From Sedimenticola sp. (lineage in GTDB: Bacteria > Pseudomonadota > Gammaproteobacteria > Chromatiales > Chromatiaceae), in assembly GCA_027038775.1 (NCBI GenBank), contig JALWGP010000393.1, positions 1 to 6,704 on the forward strand: DNA of 6,704 bases, read 5' to 3'. Below, in pieces: positions 1-5,081 of the stretch. The translations under genes and the position numbers were made by a program. The notes under the pieces were generated by a model. The model searched no databases. It was not told the origin of the DNA and saw only the letters and a program-made list of their open reading frames with translations. The first letter of the stretch is position 1. Each line of letters begins with the position of its first letter.

Positions 1-321
1 GACGTTGGCGATGAAGCGGGTCTCGTCGAAGTCGAGGCGGGGCAGGATCTCCTCCACCACCTTGTCCACGCCGGGGTTCTGCAGGCCGATGGCGTTGAGC
101 ATGCCGCCGGGGGTCTCGAAGACGCGGTGGGGCGGGTTGCCCAGGCGCGGCGTGCCGGTGGTTCCCTTGAGGCAGATGGCGCCCACGTCGCGGTTGGAGA
201 AGCCCTCCACGCGGGTGTATTCTTCGCCGAATCCCACGCAGCCCGACAGCAGCACCAGCGGTGTCTGGAAATCCAGCCCGCAGAAGTCGACGGAGAGTCT
301 CGGATCGGGCGCCTGGCTCAT
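1..321 (-). CDS. pyrD: Dihydroorotate dehydrogenase, class 1B catalytic subunit (5' part only)
   Basis: The first 107 codons are present; the rest lies beyond the left edge. The enzyme oxidises dihydroorotate to orotate in pyrimidine synthesis, using FMN. Visible family features are the N-terminal [16 protein letters not shown] stretch, the [12 protein letters not shown] segment (residues 26-37), the FMN-contacting KGTT (52-55), PRLGNPP (58-64) and the orotate-binding NAIGLQN (76-82). The match is to the cytosolic class 1 B type (Bacillus PyrD-like), which normally pairs with the PyrK electron-transfer subunit, and not to the membrane class 2 enzyme of E. coli. The catalytic cysteine expected near residue 130 is outside the window. 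The ATG at 319-321 was chosen because the family N-terminus begins a few residues later; the ribosome site before it is weak. The gene is divergent from trmL. Confidence 0.9.
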   Translation of the reverse strand, partial: MSQAPDPRLSVDFCGLDFQTPLVLLSGCVGFGEEYTRVEGFSNRDVGAICLKGTTGTPRLGNPPHRVFETPGGMLNAIGLQNPGVDKVVEEILPRLDFDETRFIANV

Positions 322-350
322 ACCGTTGTGTCTCTTGCCTGGAGCAGTTG

Positions 351-815
351 GTGTTCGACGTCGCATTGTACCAGCCGGAAATCCCGCCCAACACGGGAAA
401 TGTCATCCGTTTGTGCGCCAATACCGGTTGCCGGCTGCACCTGGTGGCGCCGCTGGGCTTCGAGCTGGACCATGCCCGGCTGAGGCGCGCCGCGGTCGAC
501 GACCACGAGTGCGTGCGGCGGCGGGTCCACGACTCCTTCGGGGCGCTGCTTCAGGCGGTGGCGCCCGCCCGGGTCTTCGCCTTCACCACCCGCGCCCGCC
601 GCTGCTATGCCGACGTCGCCTTCGAGGCGGGGGACCTGCTGCTGTTCGGGCCCGAGACCCGCGGCCTGCCGCAGGAAGTGCTGGAGGTGCTGCCCACGGA
701 GCGGTGCCTGCGCCTGCCCATGCGCCCCGGGCAGCGCAGCCTCAACCTCTCCAACGCGGTGGCGGTAGTGGTCTACGAGGCGTGGCGGCAGTTGGGGTTC
801 GACGGGGGTCAGTGA
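351..815 (+). CDS. trmL: tRNA (cytidine(34)-2'-O)-methyltransferase, SPOUT family
   Basis: This enzyme methylates the ribose 2'-OH of the wobble base (C34 or cmnm5U34) in tRNA-Leu isoacceptors, using S-adenosylmethionine. The 154-residue product is nearly the length of E. coli TrmL (157) and aligns along its whole length. It has [20 protein letters not shown] at the N-terminus (residues 6-25), the FGPETRGLP motif that forms part of the SPOUT knot (99-107), and the C-terminal knot segment [19 protein letters not shown] (129-147). The GTG at 351-353 is chosen as start because a GGAG ribosome site lies at 341-344 and because the family begins immediately with this residue; the frame stays open further upstream but that part overlaps pyrD and has no similarity. 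The stop overlaps the end of gpsA, which is convergent. Confidence 0.95.
   Translation: MFDVALYQPEIPPNTGNVIRLCANTGCRLHLVAPLGFELDHARLRRAAVDDHECVRRRVHDSFGALLQAVAPARVFAFTTRARRCYADVAFEAGDLLLFGPETRGLPQEVLEVLPTERCLRLPMRPGQRSLNLSNAVAVVVYEAWRQLGFDGGQ
365..373 (-). promoter_or_regulatory. Candidate extended -10 promoter for pyrD
   Basis: On the minus strand the sequence reads TGGTACAAT: a TACAAT -10 box at 365-370 with the extended TG at 372-373. No good -35 hexamer is seen at normal spacing. Transcription would start near 358, giving a pyrD leader of about 37 bases. The site lies inside the first codons of trmL, where the protein is conserved, so it may be a coding coincidence. Confidence 0.4.
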
Positions 816-1834
816 GTTTCCGGGGGAGGTTCGCGCTCCTCGCGGGGGTGGCGTGCCAGCAGTGAGCGTACCGCGGCCGAGGGCTCCAGTCCCTCGTGGA
901 GCACCTGGTGGACCGCCCGCGTGATGGGCATCTCCACCCCCAGCTCCATTGCCTTGTGGTGGAAATCGCGGGCGGCGGCGAGGCCTTCCACCTCCTGGCC
1001 GATCTTCTGGCGGGCGGTCTCGATGTCCAACCCGCGGGCCAGCGCCAGTCCCATGCGCCGGTTGCGCGACTGGTCGTCGGTGCAGGTGAGTACCAGGTCG
1101 CCCAGCCCCGCCAGCCCCATGAAGGTGTCGTGTTCGCCCCCCAGCACCAGGCCCAGCCGGCTGATCTCCGCCAGACCCCGCGTGATGAGCGCGGCCCGGG
1201 CGTTGGCGCCGAAGCCCAGGCCGTCCGAGATGCCGGCGGCGATGGCCATGACGTTCTTGGCGGCCCCGCCCACCTGGACGCCGACGATGTCGGTGGCGGT
1301 GTAGGCGCGGAAGGTGTCGCCGTGCAGGTAGCCGGCCAGGCGGTGGGCGTGGTCGAGGTCACGGGAGGCCACGGTGACGGCCGTCGGCAGGCCGCGGGCC
1401 ACCTCCATGGCGAAGGTGGGGCCGGAGACCACCGCCAGGCTGGTCCGGGGAAAGGCGGCCTCCGCGGCCTGGTGCAGCAGGCGCCGGCCGTGGGGCTCGA
1501 GCCCCTTGGTGGCCCAGGAGAGGGAGGGGGGATCGGGCTCCAGGCTCCCGATCTGCTCGAGCACGCTGGTGAAGGCGTGGCTCGGCACCACGATCAGCCG
1601 CTCGTCGGCCCCCTCCAGTGCCTCCTCCAGCGCCAGCACGGGCTCGAGCCCGGGAGGGAAGGGGATGCCCGGCAGGTAGTGGCGGTTCTCCCGCTCCTCC
1701 TGCAGTTGGCGCATGGCGGCCTCCTCGTGGCCCCAGATGCGCACCCGGTGGCCATGGCGGGCCAGCAGGATACCCAGGGCGGTGCCCCAGGAGCCCGCGC
1801 CGATGACGGCGATCCGGTGCGTTGCGCCGTTCAT
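809..1834 (-). CDS. gpsA: NAD(P)H-dependent glycerol-3-phosphate dehydrogenase
   Basis: The enzyme reduces dihydroxyacetone phosphate to sn-glycerol 3-phosphate in the cytoplasm, supplying the backbone of phospholipids. It is 341 residues long (E. coli 339). Visible features are the Rossmann nucleotide-binding loop [10 protein letters not shown] (12-21), WATKGLE with Lys110, [15 protein letters not shown] (137-151), the catalytic lysine in [13 protein letters not shown] (Lys193), and the substrate-binding [20 protein letters not shown] (240-259). All expected residues are present. The ATG at 1832-1834 sits directly before the first beta strand. It follows secB after 12 bases, with a possible GAGG ribosome site overlapping the secB stop, so the two are probably co-transcribed and translationally coupled. 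The last 7 bases overlap the convergent trmL. Confidence 0.97.
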   Translation of the reverse strand: MNGATHRIAVIGAGSWGTALGILLARHGHRVRIWGHEEAAMRQLQEERENRHYLPGIPFPPGLEPVLALEEALEGADERLIVVPSHAFTSVLEQIGSLEPDPPSLSWATKGLEPHGRRLLHQAAEAAFPRTSLAVVSGPTFAMEVARGLPTAVTVASRDLDHAHRLAGYLHGDTFRAYTATDIVGVQVGGAAKNVMAIAAGISDGLGFGANARAALITRGLAEISRLGLVLGGEHDTFMGLAGLGDLVLTCTDDQSRNRRMGLALARGLDIETARQKIGQEVEGLAAARDFHHKAMELGVEMPITRAVHQVLHEGLEPSAAVRSLLARHPREEREPPPETH

Positions 1835-1846
1835 CCGGAGGATGCC

Positions 1847-2305
1847 TCAGTGCTCCGCCTTGCCACCTTCCTGCTGCTGTTGCTGCATCTGCTGGGCGTA
1901 GAGCGCCTCGAAGTTCACCGGCGCCAGCAGGAACTGGGGGAAGCTGCCACGGGTGATCAGGTCGGAGACCAGTTCGCGCACGTAAGGAAAGATGACGTTG
2001 GGGCAGTAGATCCCCAGCAGCGGTCCCATCTCTTCCTCGGGAATGCCCTTCGCCAGGAAGATGCCGGCCTGGGTCACCTCCACCAGGAAGGCGGTCTTCT
2101 CCTCGACTTTGGCGGTGACGGTCACCGTGAGGGCCACCTCGATGTTGCCTTCACCCAGGTCCTTGATCGCGTTGTTGATGTTCACGCTGACCTGGGGACG
2201 CCACTCCTTCATGAAGATTTCCGGGGTGTTGGGCGTTTCGAAGGAGACATCCTTGGTGTAGATGCGCTGGATGGTGAATTGTCGTTCCTGGTTCTCTTCG
2301 CTCAT
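1847..2305 (-). CDS. secB: Protein-export chaperone SecB
   Basis: SecB is a cytosolic homotetrameric chaperone that keeps preproteins unfolded and hands them to SecA. At 152 residues it is close to E. coli SecB (155). Diagnostic segments are QRIYTKDVSFETPN (13-26), the TVTVTAKVEEKTAFLVEV strand region (60-77), IYCPNVIFPYVRELV (99-113) and RGSFPQFLLAPVNFEALY (119-136). The C-terminal tail carries a glutamine-rich run (138-145) and then a short polar end, the part that in other SecB proteins contacts SecA. The ATG at 2303-2305 has an AGGAA ribosome site about 8 bases upstream. It lies between the rhodanese gene (49 bases upstream) and gpsA. The glutaredoxin gene often found just upstream of secB is not there. 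Confidence 0.97.
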   Translation of the reverse strand: MSEENQERQFTIQRIYTKDVSFETPNTPEIFMKEWRPQVSVNINNAIKDLGEGNIEVALTVTVTAKVEEKTAFLVEVTQAGIFLAKGIPEEEMGPLLGIYCPNVIFPYVRELVSDLITRGSFPQFLLAPVNFEALYAQQMQQQQQEGGKAEH

Positions 2306-2354
2306 TTTCTGGGTTCCTGGTTCGTCCGGTATGGGAAACGGAATGTTCGTGGTG

Positions 2355-2777
2355 TCAGGTGCGCTTGAGGGGCAGGCCGGCGCTCTCCCAGGCCATCATT
2401 CCCCCGCGCAGGTTGTGGACCCTGGGAAAGCCCTTCTTCATCAGCATCTTCGCGGCCATGCCGGAACGCGATCCCGACCTGCAGGCGACGATGATGGGAC
2501 GGTCCCTGTACTTCTCCAGCTGCTGCAGCTGCTTGCCCAGCCCGTTGAGCGGGATATTCACCGCGTTGACGATGTGCCCCTTGTTGAACTCCGCGATGGA
2601 GCGCACGTCCAGGACGACGGCGTTCTCGTGGTTGATGAGCGCGGTACCCTGCAGCGGGGTCACCGCCGTCTTGTTCACGGGATCGAAGAAGAGGTTCCAG
2701 ACGAGCGCGGCGGAGAGGCCGAGAAAGGTGATGACCAGCGCCAGGTGGTTGCTCGCGAATTCCAGTAGCTGTTGCAT
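2355..2777 (-). CDS. Membrane-anchored rhodanese-like sulfurtransferase (YibN-type)
   Basis: Residues 10-30 form one hydrophobic segment, so the protein is probably anchored in the inner membrane by its N-terminus; the orientation of the domain is not shown by the sequence but YibN-type proteins are thought to face the cytoplasm. The rhodanese domain spans about 38-138: NAVVLDVRSIAEFNKGHI (52-69), INH and NIP segments, and the catalytic loop CRSGSRS at 99-105 with Cys99 as the persulfide-carrying residue, then GFPRVHNLRGGMMAW (116-130). E. coli YibN has lost this loop, so this homologue is more likely to be an active sulfurtransferase. The natural acceptor is unknown. It occupies the yibN position upstream of secB and lies just downstream of an ArsR regulator gene. 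It has a promoter candidate of its own. The ribosome site before the ATG at 2775-2777 is weak. Confidence 0.9.
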   Translation of the reverse strand: MQQLLEFASNHLALVITFLGLSAALVWNLFFDPVNKTAVTPLQGTALINHENAVVLDVRSIAEFNKGHIVNAVNIPLNGLGKQLQQLEKYRDRPIIVACRSGSRSGMAAKMLMKKGFPRVHNLRGGMMAWESAGLPLKRT

Positions 2778-2821
2778 CCGGTTTGTGCCTGGGGAGAAGG
2801 GTTTGCTGGGGAAAGGGCGGG

Positions 2822-2850
2822 ATTATAGCGCAACTGTGGGGGGTCACGCC
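2822..2850 (-). promoter_or_regulatory. Candidate sigma-70 promoter for rhodanese-secB-gpsA
   Basis: A perfect TATAAT lies on the minus strand at 2822-2827, in the 106-base gap between the ArsR gene and the rhodanese gene. This is striking in such GC-rich DNA. The position 17 bases upstream (2845-2850, GGCGTG) is a poor -35 match, so activity may depend on an activator or be moderate. The start point would be near 2815, about 37 bases before the rhodanese ATG. Confidence 0.6.
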
Positions 2851-2883
2851 TGCTCCGGAGGGGGATGGCCGTGGAGGCGGGGG

Positions 2884-3240
2884 CTATTGGGAGTGGCTGC
2901 AGAATACCTGGCGCATCATGCCGATGAGCTGGAGGGTGCGGCTGTCCGCCACCCGGTAGAAGACGCGGTTGGCCTCCTTGCGCGCATCGAGGATGCCCTT
3001 GTCGCGCAGGATGGCCAGGTGCTGGGAGATATTGCTCTGCGAGGAGCCGACCTGGTTGACGATGTCGTGTACGCTCACCTCGTTCTCGCCAAGGGTGCAC
3101 AGGATCTTGAGCCTCAGCGGGTGGGACATCGCCTTGAGGGAACGGGAGGCCCGTTCGATATCCTTGTCGCTGCCGAGCAGTGACATTCCCTGGTCGAATT
3201 CCTTCAGTTGATCGGTTGTGGGGGAGCCCTGTTTCGTCAC
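2884..3240 (-). CDS. ArsR/SmtB-family regulator, BigR/SqrR/YgaV-like persulfide sensor candidate
   Basis: This is a small winged-helix repressor. The core reads KAMSHPLRLKILCTLGE, then the helix-turn-helix with recognition helix SQSNISQHLAIL and the wing RKEANRVFYRVAD. It lacks the CVC-type metal site of arsenic or cadmium sensors (EVSVHDIV stands there). Instead it has exactly two cysteines, in ILCTL and in VFCSHSQ at the C-terminus, 66 residues apart. BigR, SqrR and YgaV have the same pair with the same spacing, and form a di- or tetrasulfide bridge on contact with reactive sulfur species. Function is inferred from this and from the adjacent rhodanese. The start is uncertain. I prefer GTG at 3238-3240 (118 residues) because AGGAA lies 6 bases upstream at 3247-3251. 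An ATG at 3286-3288 (134 residues) has no ribosome site and lies in AT-rich promoter-like DNA. An internal ATG would give about 100 residues, near the YgaV length. Confidence 0.85.
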   Translation of the reverse strand: MTKQGSPTTDQLKEFDQGMSLLGSDKDIERASRSLKAMSHPLRLKILCTLGENEVSVHDIVNQVGSSQSNISQHLAILRDKGILDARKEANRVFYRVADSRTLQLIGMMRQVFCSHSQ

Positions 3241-3246
3241 GACCAG

Positions 3247-3251
3247 TTCCT
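3247..3251 (-). promoter_or_regulatory. Ribosome binding site supporting the GTG start of the ArsR gene
   Basis: AGGAA on the minus strand is separated by 6 bases from the GTG at 3238-3240. No purine-rich site precedes the upstream ATG at 3286-3288, so this site favours the shorter protein. Confidence 0.55.
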
Positions 3252-3288
3252 CGCTCTGTTGCCTGTCTGGAGTCTCTCCGGGGAGCAT

Positions 3289-3316
3289 AATTCATAAATC
3301 ATTAATACAATAATAC
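3289..3316 (-). promoter_or_regulatory. AT-rich promoter/operator region of the ArsR gene
   Basis: This stretch has only four G or C bases in 28, in a window otherwise strongly GC-rich. It contains ATTA-N6-TAAT (3301-3314), a palindromic arrangement common in ArsR-family operators, and a direct repeat TAATAC-AA-TAATAC (3303-3316). Several weak -10-like hexamers occur on the minus strand, so the promoter cannot be placed exactly. Autorepression by the ArsR protein is the simplest reading, by analogy with the family. Confidence 0.5.
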
Positions 3317-3320
3317 ACTG

Positions 3321-3347
3321 TTTTACCATGAAAGCCGAAGGGTAAAA
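3321..3347. repeat. Perfect 7-bp inverted repeat, operator-like
   Basis: TTTTACC at 3321-3327 and its reverse complement GGTAAAA at 3341-3347 are separated by 13 bases, so the half-site centres are 20 bp apart, about two helical turns. It lies between the divergent ArsR and gpmI genes, next to the AT-rich island. A dimeric regulator site is plausible; a transcript hairpin is the alternative. The binding protein is unknown. Confidence 0.45.
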
Positions 3348-3367
3348 GTCACGGGGCGTGAAAGGTC

Positions 3368-3389
3368 GCGCCTCCCGCGGAAAAGGCGC
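3368..3389. repeat. 6-bp inverted repeat overlapping the gpmI -35 region
   Basis: GCGCCT (3368-3373) and AGGCGC (3384-3389) form a perfect inverted repeat with a 10-base spacer. It covers the place where the -35 element of the gpmI promoter would be. It could be an operator, but short GC-rich repeats also arise by chance in this composition. Confidence 0.3.
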
Positions 3390-3392
3390 ATC

Positions 3393-3401
3393 TGGTAGAA
3401 T
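3393..3401 (+). promoter_or_regulatory. Candidate extended -10 promoter for gpmI-envC-ctp
   Basis: TGGTAGAAT gives an extended -10 element: TG at 3393-3394 and TAGAAT (5 of 6 consensus) at 3396-3401. The hexamer 17 bases upstream (3373-3378) is a poor -35, which fits an extended -10 promoter. Transcription would start near 3408, inside a run of seven T at 3406-3412, giving a leader of about 105 bases. Confidence 0.5.
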
Positions 3402-3440
3402 CCAGTTTTTTTGTGTCCCCCAGGCTTGCCGGACCCTTCG

Positions 3441-3461
3441 CGGCACTTTCCGTCCGTGCCG
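3441..3461 (+). other. Hairpin in the gpmI leader
   Basis: CGGCAC (3441-3446) pairs perfectly with GTGCCG (3456-3461) around a 9-base loop, extendable by one G-U pair. It lies about 50 bases before the gpmI start and has no T run after it, so it is not an intrinsic terminator. It may be a leader structure without regulatory role. Confidence 0.3.
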
Positions 3462-3512
3462 TCGGTTCCGGGCGTTCGTTTTGCGCAGACCACAAGGATT
3501 CAGGGCAACAGA

Positions 3513-5081
3513 ATGAGTGAAGCACCGCGCCCCGTCGTTCTCATCATTCTCGATGGCTGGGGAGTCAGCGAAGAGACCGAATACAATGCCATCGCCGCCG
3601 GCCGCACCCCGGTCTGGGACAGGCTGTGGCGGGAGTGCCCCCACAACGTGCTGCACACCTCCGGGTCGGCGGTGGGGCTGCCCAGCGGCCAGATGGGCAA
3701 CTCCGAGGTGGGACACATCAACCTCGGCAGTGGACGCGTGGTGTACCAGGAGTTCACCCGCGTGAGCCGCTCCATCCGCACCGGCTCCTTCTTCAACAAC
3801 GCCACCCTCACCGGGGCGGTGGACGTGGCGGTGGAGAACGACCGGGCGGTGCACATCTTCGGCCTGCTCTCGCCCGGCGGCGTGCACAGCCACGAGGAGC
3901 ACATCCATGCCATGGTGCGCCTGGCGGTGGAGCGGGGCGCCCGCCGGGTCTACGTGCACGCCTTCCTCGACGGCCGCGACATGCCGCCGAAGAGCGCCGA
4001 GCCTTCGCTCGTGGCCATGGACGAGGTGTTCCGGGAACTCGGGGTCGGGCGCATCGCCAGCATGGTGGGGCGCTACTACGCCATGGACCGGGACAACCGC
4101 TGGGAGCGCATCCGCTTGGCCTACGGGCTGATGGTGGACGGGGAGGCGGAGTTCGAGGCTGAGAGCGCGGTGGAAGGGCTGGCCATGGCCTATGAGCGGG
4201 GCGAGACCGACGAGTTCGTCAAACCCACCCGCATCGTGCCGCCCGGTGAGAAGCCGGTGCGCATCGAGGATGGTGACGTGGTCATCAGCATGAACTACCG
4301 CTCCGACCGGGTGCGCCAGATCGTGCGTGCCTTCATCGAGGAGGAGTTCGACTGCTTCGACCGCAAGCGCCTGCCCAAGCTGGGCGACTTCGTCACCCTC
4401 ACCGAATACAACAAGGAGTGGGACGTGCCGGTGGCCTTCCCCTCGGAGAAGCTCAAGAACGTCTTCGGCGAGTACATCGCCAACCTGGGCCTGCACCAGC
4501 TGCGCCTGGCGGAAACCGAGAAATACGCCCACGTCACCTTCTTCTTCAACGGCGGGCGCGAGCAACCCTTCGAGGGCGAGGACCGCATCCTGGTACCCTC
4601 GCCCGACGTGCCCACCTACGACCTCAAGCCGGAGATGAGCGCGCCGGAGGTGACCGACCGGCTGGTGGAGGCCATCGAGGGGGGCAAATACGACGCCATC
4701 ATCGTCAACTATGCCAACGGCGACATGGTGGGGCACACCGGGGTCTTCGAGGCGGCGGTGCAGGCGGTGGAAACCCTGGACGAGTGCCTGGGGCGCGTCA
4801 CCCGCGCCGTGCACAAGGTGGGTGGCGCCATGCTCATCACCGCCGACCACGGCAACTGCGAGAAGATGCTGGACGAGAAAACCGGCCAGCCCTACACTGC
4901 CCACACCACCAATCCGGTGCCCATCGTCTACTTCGGGGAGCGGCCGGCGCGCGTGCTCGACGGGGGCGCGTTGTGCGACGTCGCCCCCACCCTGTTGCAC
5001 ATCATGGGCCTGCCCCAGCCCATGGAGATGACGGGCCACCCCCTGCTGGAGTTCCTTGACCAGGACGACGCACAGCCCTGA
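3513..5081 (+). CDS. gpmI: 2,3-bisphosphoglycerate-independent phosphoglycerate mutase
   Basis: The enzyme interconverts 3-phosphoglycerate and 2-phosphoglycerate in glycolysis and gluconeogenesis through a phosphoserine intermediate, with two Mn(II) ions. It has 522 residues (E. coli 514). The metal-binding and catalytic residues are all visible: Asp14 in ILDGWG, the phosphorylated Ser64 in GNSEVGH, His125 in [15 protein letters not shown] (151-159), [12 protein letters not shown] (186-197), NYRSDR (261-266), Asp404 and His408 in NGDMVGH, Asp445 and His446 in ADHGN, and His464 in TAHTTNPVP. The ATG at 3513 has AGGG at 3502-3505 and begins just before the conserved N-terminus; the open frame reaches back to a TTG at 3411 but that part resembles nothing. 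Its end overlaps the next gene by 26 bases. It is divergent from the ArsR gene. Confidence 0.97.
   Translation: MSEAPRPVVLIILDGWGVSEETEYNAIAAGRTPVWDRLWRECPHNVLHTSGSAVGLPSGQMGNSEVGHINLGSGRVVYQEFTRVSRSIRTGSFFNNATLTGAVDVAVENDRAVHIFGLLSPGGVHSHEEHIHAMVRLAVERGARRVYVHAFLDGRDMPPKSAEPSLVAMDEVFRELGVGRIASMVGRYYAMDRDNRWERIRLAYGLMVDGEAEFEAESAVEGLAMAYERGETDEFVKPTRIVPPGEKPVRIEDGDVVISMNYRSDRVRQIVRAFIEEEFDCFDRKRLPKLGDFVTLTEYNKEWDVPVAFPSEKLKNVFGEYIANLGLHQLRLAETEKYAHVTFFFNGGREQPFEGEDRILVPSPDVPTYDLKPEMSAPEVTDRLVEAIEGGKYDAIIVNYANGDMVGHTGVFEAAVQAVETLDECLGRVTRAVHKVGGAMLITADHGNCEKMLDEKTGQPYTAHTTNPVPIVYFGERPARVLDGGALCDVAPTLLHIMGLPQPMEMTGHPLLEFLDQDDAQP
5048..5051 (+). promoter_or_regulatory. Ribosome binding site for the TTG start of the EnvC-like gene
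   Basis: GGAG lies inside the last codons of gpmI, 4 bases before the TTG at 5056-5058. The spacing is a little short, and the start codon is weak, so expression probably depends on ribosomes arriving from gpmI. Confidence 0.45.

Noticed and set aside
5..865. Long plus-strand open frame across the pyrD-trmL region
   Set aside because: It is low-complexity Arg/Pro/Ala/Gly translation opposite or out of frame with pyrD and trmL, both clearly recognisable.
1868..1896. CTG-rich run resembling a trinucleotide repeat
   Set aside because: It is the opposite strand of the glutamine-rich SecB tail; such tails are common in the family.
896..2368. 490-codon plus-strand open frame opposite gpsA and secB
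   Set aside because: It is an antisense shadow rich in Gly, His, Val and Gln; gpsA and secB on the other strand match their families in full.
3392..3412. CTGG-N6-CCAG followed by seven T, resembling an intrinsic terminator
   Set aside because: The stem is only 4 bp, no gene transcribes into it from upstream, and the loop is the likely -10 box of gpmI.
3411..3512. Upstream extension of gpmI to a TTG at 3411
   Set aside because: The extra 34 residues do not resemble the family, the TTG is at or before the expected transcript start, and the ATG at 3513 fits the conserved N-terminus.
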